Source of the DNA: Cylicocyclus nassatus
Lineage: Eukaryota; Nematoda; Chromadorea; Rhabditida; Strongylidae
Reading direction: 5' to 3'
Assembly (NCBI GenBank): GCA_958299035.1
Contig: CATQJL010000001.1
Coordinates: 53,804,333-53,868,332 of the forward strand
DNA length: 64,000 nt
Part shown: positions 38,201-50,200 of the stretch, piece after piece
Numbering within the stretch: the first letter of the stretch is position 1
Layout of the letters: every line of letters starts with the position of its first letter
The notes under the pieces: generated by a model
Seen by the model: only the letters and a program-made list of their open reading frames with translations
The model's database searches: none
What the model was told of the DNA's origin: nothing
Position numbers and translations under genes: made by a program

Positions 38201-41200
38201 ATTTTCAGTGTGTCCGGAGGAGAGCTCTTCGACAAAATTCTGGAAAATGATTCGCTAATGAGCGAGGAGGAAGTACGAGACTACATGCATCAAATTCTGC
38301 TAGGACTTCAGCATATGCACAAGAATCAGATTGTTCACTTGGATTTGAAAGTGAGTGTATCCTTAGCACAGCGAACCGTTGTAAAAATTCTATTTAGCCG
38401 GAAAACATTCTGTTGAAGTCTAAAAAATCAACTGACTTGAAAATCATTGACTTTGGACTTGCAAGAAAGCTTGATCCCACAAAGTCAGTTAAGCTGCTCT
38501 TTGGGACGCCAGAATTCTGCGCTCCAGAGGTGGTCAACTATCAACCTGTTGGTCTCAGCACAGATATGTGGACTGTAGGAGTCATCGGCTATGTCTTGTA
38601 AGAATACAATTCATTTTAAAGCAAATGAGTATTTATTTGCGAGATTTTCAGGCTGTCGGGGTTATCGCCATTCCTTGGGGATACAGATGAAGATACCTTG
38701 ACGAACGTTTCCGTAGGTGATTGGGACTTCGATGATCCATCATGGGATGATGTCTCCGATGAAGCAAAGGTAGTTTTCATTGGGGAAAACACATTAATTC
38801 GTTGGAATGTCTATGAACTATTTGCGAATATTTCCAAATTATATAAAAAAGTTGTAAAGACTTCTTTTGCCTAGCTCAAAGGGCATGTGATGACACTTCT
38901 ACCCCTAATTTTTCGAAAACAAGCAGTAGACAAATAATACTATTGCACTCTGCATCTTGGATTCTCAAGCTTTTTGCTCGAATTATGGTAATTTCTCGAG
39001 TCGTAATGCACTTTTTATGTGGGTACGTCTGCCTTTACGAGAAAAAACAAACCATTATGAACTGAAGAGATATTTGTAGGAATAGGGACACCCTTCGAGA
39101 AACAAATATGATTAGCTAAAGAAGCGTCTAACTCAACGGCGCTTCTCTAGGTCATCTTGGAGTCATTTCATTTTTTATCTATTGCGTGACGAGGTCCTGT
39201 GTCAGGAGCAACAAGCACAATAGAGTAGAAAAGAAAAAACGTGAGGAATATCAAAAGGAAATCAAATGAAAACAGTAAAAGACCCGTATAGTAACAATGC
39301 TAGTGTTGGACCCAAGATGGTTTGGAAGGAGACAGTCCTCTCCTTTCAGGCCTGTGCGTTCCATAAGCGATATTTAATCTAATCTATCTAACATAAAAAA
39401 TCGTTAGCTCAATTCAAAAATCTTCCAATAGCGGGAGCGCCGCGGGCGAAGCGAACGCTCTTTCATATAGCATTTTTAGTTACTGGTTCACTAGTAAAAG
39501 TGGAAAGATTTTTTATAGCTTTTAACTAGCCCTGGGAACCATCAGCTCTCCAAATCCTATCCTAAATTGTTCTGGAGAAGTTGTTGAAAAGTGTTGGAAA
39601 ATTTGGTAGGCAGGAGGGTCTTGCATCTAGCCCGCCTTACCGTACGCGCAAGTTTATGTGCTTATAAGACCAAATTTGCATCTTCTATAGGCAATTGAGG
39701 AAAACTTAAAACTCATAATACAAAATTTTGGTAAGATGGATGATTGGAGAGTTTGAAATTTTGATTTTAAGACGTGTTCCTTTCAAACTGCAAAGTTAGA
39801 AATTGCAGTATATCAGCTGAAGTTTTTGGTAAAGTTCCAACTTTATCAATTGAACTCAAATGAACAGTAGAAAAGTGTACGGACTTTATTGCACAATAAC
39901 AGTTGAGGATGGAGAGCTAATTGTGAGGTAAAATCGGAAAGATACCGAATTAGTGAGATCACGAAAACCATGCACCATTCAAAGGAGTTGTGCAGCATGC
40001 CATTTCTTCTTGCGGTTTAATAGAAAATGCGTAGTTTGTAACTGAACCTTAACGCTTATCACTTAACCTTGTCGATCTCTTATGAATGTGCTTGTTTAAG
40101 TACCATATCAGAGCTTATTTTAGGACTTCATTTGTCGACTTATGGTGAAAGATAAACGGCGACGTATGACAGTAGAAGAGGCACTCCATCATCCTTGGAT
40201 GACTGTATGTTTTGAGAATTGTGCAGTATATAACTGCACACCACAATATATAACACTGCAAAAAATTGCTTTTATAGGGTCCACTCCTCAATGCATTTAA
40301 TGATCTGTCGGAGTATATCAAGGTATGCACAGTTGAAAATTAATCTTACTCTGATGAATTGTATCACTGATTTTTCTTTAGAAGATGCAACAATCACCGT
40401 CTGATCGTGGTCCACTACCTCCACGGCAAAAGAAGAATTTTATGGCGTTGAAACGGTGGTCTGATGACTTGCTACCAATCGGTCGCCTTGCCAAGCGTGG
40501 AGCCATCTTTAGGCGGCTCACCATGGATGGCGTTTTCGAAAGAAACATCACTTTCGGTAAGCAAATCCTTCCTCTCTTGTAAATTGACTGCTGCACAGGA
40601 AAGTCAAAAATGTAAGGTCAAATCGTATTTTACCTATCACAAGTTCCCTTAGGCCGCGGGCATACCTCACGCAATTTCTGTCGGCAAGCGATGTGGCAAA
40701 TTGCCAGATGTTTTTCAACACTGATAGACCCCAAATGCACAGCATGTATAACTTTCGTAGGTTTATAAAAAGTCCTATCTTCCATACATTCAGAAACCCC
40801 TCACGATGGGTTATGAACAGTTGGATTGCCAAGTCGCGTCGCGACTGAAATCGCTTGAAGTATGCCCGGCCCTTTAGGCCTCAGGTTCTCACGCGATATC
40901 AGTCACCTGCGATCTGGCAATTTGCCAGATGTCTTCTTTTTTAACACTCGCAGGCTATAAATGCATGGTATATATAACTCTTGAAGATCAATACGGTGAT
41001 TATAAACAGCTGAAGTTCTGTCGAATTAAGTCGCTATTAAATTCGTGATATGCCCAGGGCCTAACATAAGTTACCAAAATTACATCAGGCACAGTTCTTT
41101 ATCCGTTTACAGTTCTCCGTCCATAGGTATTTTTCACTTTTATAGTAATGCCTGATTTGCAATTTTTTTGGCCATTTGATTTTTTTTATTAGATTTGATG

Positions 41201-44200
41201 CCGGTACTCGACGTGAAATTTGGAGCGAAGACAGATTTTTGTTTTTTCTCTAGCATAACATGTCAACATGTAAATTTGATCGGTTTATGTCATATTTGTG
41301 TTGTCATATCGTTTAATGTATTTTCAAAGGACTTAAAATAATATTCAGAGGCAGAATGTGCACCCTCGGTAAAGAAGCAACTGGAAGACATCGTCGCAAA
41401 CATAGGCGATCTGATCGCTACGTTGTCTTGCGATATCGGAGGAGTCCCCGAGCCACACATCACTTGGTTCAAAGACAGCAAAGAACTCGTCACTCCTTCT
41501 TTCAAGTACGATTCGCGCTATAATGATGGCCTGGCCGAACTGACTGTGAAGAACGTCGAAGAGTCGGATGCGGGACAGTACAGCTGTCTTGCTACCAACG
41601 ACTTGGGATCTACAAGTACTCGAGCCTTGTTAAGGATAGCTTCGCGAGAAACAGAGTTGTTGCTTCAAGACTTGGAAAGAGAACGAACCATAAAGGTTGG
41701 TGTCTGACATGATTTTACTTTTTCTTCTTGAGATTTTATGTGCAGATTAGAGTGGCTTTTTTCGCCAAGAAAAAAGTAAACGTAAGCAATCAATGCTATT
41801 TATAGTTCAAAATAATTACATAGAATTCAGTCATATCCAATAAGTAGATTTTTCTCATTGCCTTCGAAATGTTATCCCTATCATCAATGAAACCAAGCTC
41901 ATAGTACAAGGGTGTCCGCAAAGATTCTAACAAATGTGGATCGCTGCCTATATGATCAGCTTTTCATCTTTTGGTAGTATATTGTAGGACTGGTTTCAAC
42001 TTACAGTTAGACTTACGCTAAAGTACCATTCACCCATCGCTATTCATCGGTAAGATCACGATAGGGAATTTTTAGCAGAAAATCATCATTGCTTACAGCT
42101 GCTGTTCCAGAAAATGTCCGAAAGGAATTTTTAGACTTGCTGTTTCTAGTGAACTTTGTACGTGTTCGCAGAGCAGTTTAGATTGTTTTACATAATTGTG
42201 GGGGTCCCAGGATCTCCATTCGGAGGGAGGGGGGACCAAAAAAATTTCTGATAAAGTTGCGTGGCGTTAGCGCATTCCAAAAAAATTTTTGAGATGCTTC
42301 CCAGACTTTTTCCGGTTACATGACCCGCCGAAAAAAAATTTTTACAAGTCTAATATGAATTTGTTAAAAACTTGAAAATTTATTTCAATTATTTACAAGC
42401 ATAAACAACTCACTTGCCATTCATATAACCCGTGTAAGTAACTTAAAATTCGCGACCTCTCGGAGGCGGGGCTTCCCCTTTCCTCGGTCCTCCGCGTTAC
42501 ATAACTCAACTTTTGGGAATCGCTGTAATGGCATACTTGTCCTAACCTTTGGATCAGGTATCAGAGTGAATCGAAAAGCGCGTATGTGGGCTGAGAAACT
42601 GCTGTTTGTGCTGGTAACAAAGTTCAAGCGTTTTCAGGAATTTTCAGTTCTGTGGTTCCATGGGCTGGAATCCCCTCAAATGCTTTCACCGTGATCTTAC
42701 AGTAATGGAGAGCTAGGCTTGACTCGTTTTGTACTGTGAATGTAAATGAAGCTAGTCCTAAATACGCTACCTGAAGTGGCGCGAAACTGCATACATGAGA
42801 TTCATTAGCTTTCAGTCATTTCGTTATGATTTTTGGAACCTTGTGGAGTTTTCTTCAGAAATGATGGAAAATTGCTTTTCTCAATTTTTTGTCACTAAAT
42901 TCTATTCATCCTCTAGGTTTAAATGCGATAATCATTACCATAGATTTCTCTCATAGTTTCTATCGTGCGTTTTATTTGAAGCCCTTATGTTATTTCAGAT
43001 TACTGCACCTGAAGATACACCTACCGGATCAGATCCTCCACTTTTCCATCACCCACTGAATGACTGCTCAGCAAAACTCTGTGAGCAGAAGATCCTCTGC
43101 GTTACAAACACCACTCTTCCCGAACCGGAGGTGGAGTGGTATCATAACGGGGAGCTGATCAACAGGAATAACTACAACTACCTACAAAAACACGACAAGG
43201 GACGTTACGAGTTGACCATACTCAAAGCGGACAGACACGATGAGGGTTCGTCATAATTTCTTGATTTGACAGAAATGAGATTTCCTTTTTTATTGCAGGT
43301 GAATGGAGAGTGATTGGTAAGAATATTTATGGACAATGCGAGAGTACCTGTCATCTGACGGTAGAGATTCCTGATGGCTATTTCCCGCCTTCCTTTGATC
43401 GTCCTCTGAGTGATTTCCGCTGTAAGGAGGGAGAAATGGTTACACTGACTGTCAGAATCAGCGCTGATCCAGCTCCTTTGATTACATGGTTTGGATTCTT
43501 ATCCAAAAGGATGATAATGGAAATTTTTTATCTGCAGGTATCTCGACGACATTGAAATCTTCCATTCGAAACACCGACGAATCCAATTTGACGTAGAAGG
43601 GGGAGAGTACTCATTAACAATTGTAGACGCTAGTTTGAGAGATGCTGGAGAATACAGGTAAAGTTTTGATAAATTATAGTCTTGTTTTCTCTATTTCTGA
43701 TTGTGCTTGGGAGGTTATAGCAACTTCGAAGTTCCTGAACAGTATATGAAAATCGATGCAAGTAGACTAATGAGTTTTTGAAGGCTTCTCATGGTGGAAT
43801 TCAAATCAACTTTGTTTGAGTCGTAGAAGCAGCCTAGGAAAGCAAAAAAAAAACGCTCAAGCAACTGAAAACAAAGCATATTCAATTTTGACAATTTGAA
43901 ATTTTCAGATCTCTCACAGTTTTTCGTATTAACTGCGCTTAATCATCTATTCTCGGTATACCAAATTTTTTTTTATCCCTGTTATTTGTCTACCTTGCTC
44001 ATCTTCCTCTTTTCTGGAAAGTTTGACTATTCCTAGGAAAATCACGATGGTGTCTAGAAAGCGTTTCACTCAGAGGCGCTAATTTTGCTTGGGCAGGGTA
44101 CGATCTGGGTAAGAGTTTGAAATAAAATCTCACGAGTGGATCAGACGCCAGTGACTCGGAAGTCTCCCTAGTTATCCAGAAAAGTCAGCATTTAGATTTG

Positions 44201-47200
44201 TCGAAATGCTGCCTTTGCAAAAAATTTGATACGTGGATTTTTCCTTGACTAGTTGTAGAGCACTTGATGTGATGCATAGAAAGAAGTTTTACTGCATTTT
44301 ATGATATTACTTACTTACTCGGTACTCACAGATGTGTTGCCAAGAACATGATAGGAGATGCAGAATCTGTATGCTCTGCCAACATTACGAATCGTAAATT
44401 CGGACAACAAAAGAAGGCCGATAGGTTGAAAGCGCCAAGGTTCCAAATGCCATTAGCAAACCCGCGACAGGTAAGTGGTAGCTTGTTCACTCTTATTTGT
44501 CTTTTTCACATTCATCACTGATTTTTAAGATACCCGAAGGTGCTGAATTGGTCTTAACTTGCGTAGTGACCGGTATACCCGAACCAGTTATCACTTGGTA
44601 CAAGGATGACGAAAAGTAAGCGTGCCATCATTGTTGTCACATCACAAATTCCTCCAAATCGTAGCAGAGCCACAGCAGTTTTGAATATTCCAGCTTTGTT
44701 TAATTCATGTACAAGACCGAGATAACAAAGACCACCACGTAAAACCAAAGAGTGCATTCTACCTAAAGTGTAATAGAATCTTTTTTTCTTTTATATACAG
44801 CCACGCCCCCGAAAATTTACACAAGGTTAATTTAGAGTTTTAAAAATTTTTGGAAATAGCTCTTGTCAATCACACGTCATTTGCACAAATTTGCAACTCC
44901 TGTATAAATTTTCCGCTTTTTGACCACAATTTACTATATTCTCCCAATGTTATATCCCTGCTTTGCGCCAAGCGAAAAAATTGCGTGAAATGTATTAGGT
45001 TGTGTAATAAGTGCGTTCGCATTTTTTGTTTCGATTTTTTCTCAATATTTTACAAAGCATTTGGCATAGTGTTAGTATGCGTTCGGAAGCTCTAAGTTTG
45101 CTCTACCAAAATACCATTATTATATTCTCAGTTTTTGAAAATTTGGATAAAACATTCCACTACAAACCGAAAAATCTGAAGTGGCAAAAATCCCATTTTC
45201 GACATCTTTTTTCTTCCTTAGTTTTCCCGTTATTCTTTGTTGAAATTTATTCAAAAAGCTTGAATACGAAGAAAAACAACTGACTAACAATTTATGCATT
45301 TACTGATACTATTTACGATTGCCCATTTCCTTTCACCGACCGTTTAATGCAATTTTTGCAAAACTCGGCCTACCAAGGCTTTGCCGCAGCGGTGTTCGTT
45401 GTCTCGCGTCCGTGGGCTATGTGTCCCTCGAATTCTGAATTTTTGACTATATAAGCCATTCATTCGATAATTTAGCGATCATAGACCACATGTCTGCCAA
45501 TTTCTGGATTATTCGGCTACCACCTTTCTTCAGAGGTGCCTTCAGATGCTTAACGTTGACACCAAAAAGACATAAAAACATACCTATTTTTGAGCTTACA
45601 ATATGAATTGTTTTTGAAAGGTTTTAGCACTACAGGTAATCTGAGGGAGCTGTAGTGTTCTATTTATACATGTCGCAAAATTTTTGGGCTGTTTCTTAAG
45701 CGCTCAAACCCATTCAAGGTGCGGCATAACATAGTTGTCGAAAATGGGATTTTTGCCAATTTAGATTTTTCGGATTGTAGTCGACTTTTTTATTCAACTT
45801 TTTACAAACTGGGAATATAATGATAGTATTTTGGTAGGGTAGACTTAGAGCTTCCGAATGCATACTAACACTATGCCAAATGTCTTGTAAAATACTAAGA
45901 AAAAATTGAAACAAAAAATGCGAACGAACTTATTACACAACCTAATACATTAGTCTTTTCATTGAGGACGGCTAAAAAACAATCTAGGGAACACTGACTG
46001 GTGGCTTTCTGGTAGAAGATAAAGGCCCGTATGCACGTACTTCCCCGCTGGGGAGGGGAGGGGAGCTGGATCCCCAGGGGAACGATCCCCTCCGCCGAAG
46101 CCCGCCATGACAGAGGGGAGGGGAGCGATCCCCTCCCCTGCACCTAAGCGGGGATGGTGTGAATGGTTTCAGAGGTATTGATCGAGCGAACCCCAGTGCA
46201 TACGGGGTTCGAATGGGGGAGGGGATCCCTTCCCTTCCCCCACTCGAACCCCGTATGCGCGAATTCAACTCAGTAACGCGGGGGAGGGGATCGACATCCC
46301 CTGCAACGAAGTAGGGGTTCGATGGTGTAGATCATGCCAGAGACGCGGATATTCTGGTTCTGCCCAGTCATTACCAAGCATTTCGTTCATTTTGATGGAG
46401 GATTTTCTTTGAAAGCCGGGTTCTTCTCTCAGCGACCTGTGGCTTGCAATTTGTCTTTCTTTTCTATATTCGCCTCTTGAGAAGAAATCCGAGCAACAAT
46501 AGCTGCCAATTTCGATTATTTGTAGGAGTTCTTGATCATTCAGGAAATTTGCGCATTTTTCATATAACATAATAGTTTTAACTATATAGGCTGAGTAAAC
46601 ACATTGTAACTTTCATATTTCATGACATGTTGCCATTATCTTGTTATTTTAACATAAGCTGCCTCGAAAAAATCTAGAAAGTAGCATATTTGCCTATTTC
46701 TGAGTAGAAATCCCCTGGGGAGTGATCCCCTCCCCAGCGTTCCCCTTGTGCATAGCAGAGATGGCTGCTGGGGATCATTCCCCTGGGATAAAGGACGATA
46801 TGCAGCTGATAGCTACAGCGTTTATGGAGAGCTGGCACAATCTGCAGCTTCTGTTATGTGTTAGAATACTGCTTTGAGCGTCCGCGCGGCACCCCCCCCC
46901 CTTTTCGGCAGCCTAACGTCTTCTACCCACTCCCTTGCAGAGACACGTCAACTTCTACAGTTCAACATTTTTACGCTGAAATGGAGCAGCATGAGCGAAA
47001 GTGGGCAGCATCCAAGAAAGCAGGAACATAATGGGAGTAGAAAAAATCATTTTTAGTGCCCCGAGCGCAGTCACTGCATACGCGCATTCCGCAACCCTAA
47101 ATTAATGAAAGTGAGGAGATGAAGATGAGTTGCAGTCAAAATATGAAATAAGAAAGAGTTTTTCATAGAAAATTTGAAAGCAAGGTGATTTCCCCGCTTG

Positions 47201-50200
47201 ATCCCCTCTTGTGCATAAGAGGTTCACTTCCCCTTCCCACAGGGGATCCCTTGTCCGATATTGTCTTTGTGCATACGGGGGTTCGCGCGGGGAGGGGAGG
47301 GGATCTCCAGCGGAGATCATTTCAATGGTTAAGCGCACATCCCCTCCGCGAGGATGTACGTGCATACGGGCCAAAGATTTAGGGGTTCTAGAATCTACTT
47401 ACTGGAAAGCAATCATTTTCTTTATATGTTTTCAGACTCTTCGGCGTTGACATAAGATACGAAAATGGTTTATGCACATTAACAATTCCTAATGTCTCGA
47501 TTGCAATGGCTGGGTGTTACACTTGCCAGGCAGAGAACATCCATGGCATGGGAAGATCCTCAAGCATTGTTGAAGTCACACGTACGTAGAAGTGATGGGT
47601 ATTCGTTTCCAAAGATAAATTTGCAGCGTCACCTGTGAGGAAATACTCAGCTCCCAAGTTTTTCGAGACCCTAGCAAATCGATCGATCTTTGAAAACGAA
47701 GAAATCACTCTGGAATGCTCTGTTTCAGGGAAACCGACGCCAACAATTACATGGTAATGAACAGAAATTGCTGGCCCATTAATTTTGCTCTTATTGAGGT
47801 TTTTTAGGTACAAAGACGGTCTGAAGCTTATGCTTGAAAGCCGGATGCTACAATATACCGATCGCAAAGGAAACACACGACTTAATATCATGAAAGCAAA
47901 AGTTCGTGATTCTGGCGAGTACACTTGTGAAGCCACAAATGTCTTGGGCAAGGACTTCACGCATTGTAACGTCCAAGTGAATGGTGAGCTTTTTAAGACT
48001 TTTCGTTGAGTACGGTGAAGTGACTCTGATAGAAACTCAAAGATTGCATGTAAATTGAGCAAACATACGTTGCTGTGACTGGAAATTTGTCAGTAAACTT
48101 ATAATAAAGGGCATTAATTCGAAAGTTAAGTTACGTCAGAATCACCAATATCGCCGATGTTGGCTTCAATATGATGACAATTCGCTAAGAAGATTATTGA
48201 TGTAAAGGATGGACCGTGGTGTCTGTAGGCCATAGGCAATGATATTGAATGTTGATCTTGGCCACGTACTTTGTACCATGGCGGCTGAAAATAAAGCCGC
48301 CCGGCCGTTGTTTTAGTTGCTGTAATTGTCTCCTATTTCTATTCTTCTAATAAATTCTTCTTTACTCTCTCGATCCCCACCTGGACATCCGCCCTCGCAC
48401 TAACGAACCCGGTTAGTGCGTGACATTGGGGCCGAACCAAACAGCCACTAACCGCCTCAGTGAGGGCGTGTAACCTGCCTAATGGCAGTGTATATCCCTG
48501 GTTTGAAGAGGAGCTCGTTGTGTGACACATCGAGCCTTCTCAGAGGACCGGAGGAGGGTGTCAGTTACGCCGCCGTGATCTACCCCTACAAGGGAGCAGC
48601 GGCGCGTGTACCGTATAGTGACAGGTCCCTCTCGGTCAAGGGATATACTTTGTGGCTTTTATCAGCTACACCGCAAGACCCAGCCTAGAGGAGGCAGGGC
48701 ATACGCGTGTATACCGTGAGCTGATACATCATCGAAATTGAATTTGTGCTGCAGGTGAAGCACAAAACATTGGATTTAAGGCTCTATCTCGTACAGATAT
48801 CGAGCTTGAATTACTTTCATCGAAGAAGCCGATGGACACCATGCAGAAGATGCCAGAGTATCAGAAGAGAGTCCCGCATACAAGCCCGTCGACCATTCGG
48901 TATGATAAGGGTGAGGTTGCACAGGCAAGTATTGCGGAGATCTTTGCAGCAATGGCCCTTCCAGAGGTTGAGCTCTGCGGAGATCCTCAAGGAAGGAACT
49001 TCGATGATTTTGTTTGCAGATTCATAATGAAGTATGGCAGACTTGGACTGCATAACGACATGCTGATACACCTTTTCCTGTCTAAGTAAGACGGATATCC
49101 TAAGGCAGTGGCCGAAACACTGTCAAGGAGTTTACGAGAGAGTACCATCGAAGAAATTGCAGAAGCACTGCGAAACAAATTTAGCATAAATGAGTCTGCT
49201 AATCAGATGATTGCGTATGTACAACTCAAACATCTGCGGATGACAAAGGACATTACAGCCTTCTGTCTTGAGTTAGAGTGGCTTACGCGGTTAGCGTACC
49301 CAGACACCACAGACAAGCAGCTATCATGTTTAAGAGCTGCAGAATTGGTTTTGCAGTTGAGGGACTGGCCTGAGTACCTGCAGTTTTTCTCAGCACTGGA
49401 GCGCACCTAAGGAGCTGGCCTATAAAATTGTGAAAGCAATGGCACTGCAATGTGAGCGCAGCAAGGAGTTGGCCATGATGCAAAAATGCGGAGAAGTAGC
49501 CATTCCGCAATCGAACGCTGAGATATATGCCAGTGAGAACTCAACTTCAGGCGGAGGCGTAGAGTCGGCTGATCCCCCAGATGCTTCCGCAGCATCTCGG
49601 AAGAGGCAAATGCGCTGCTACAACTGTAATGTACTGGGACATTACAGCCGTGACTATAGCAAGCCAAAAGCCTCTAGATCAGCAAGGGTACGCAAAGGAG
49701 CCGCAAGGGAACTTTACGACATCCTTGAACAAGTGTATCTGCAACTCGGTAGATTCGTCGACGAGGAGAAACGAGCTCGTTGGCGAGCAGATAATCGCAA
49801 AAGTGCATCTGCTGGGCCTAGTTCGAGAAGCTGTACTGAACACGGGATCACAGGTCAGTATCATAGCTTTGAAGATGCTCATAGCGAGCAGAGGCCAAGG
49901 ATTTGACCTGGATGCTGATGTAGAAGAGGTCCCGATAGACCAGCTGGATCCTGTTCATGATGTTACAAACAAGCGGATGAAGTTCAAGGGAGCGGTAAGG
50001 CTTTCCTTGCAACTAGAGAACGGCGCTAAGCACAGGATTTCCTTCTTTGTTAGAGCAGGAGGTGGCAGGATTGTGCTTGGAATGAACGCGCTACCGAGAC
50101 TTGGATTGTCTGGTACAAACATTGGAAACACTCTCGTCAACACGAACAAGACAGTTGTCCAGAGATTCGTCCAGCATGATGCTCCGAGAAGACGAAGGCG

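Noticed and set aside
45011..45914. Two similar frames on opposite strands (related proteins?)
   Set aside because: They are the two arms of one inverted-repeat element, so the resemblance is a by-product.
45895..47450. Proline/glycine/arginine-rich frames as proteins
   Set aside because: They are translations of the G-rich TIR element in several frames.
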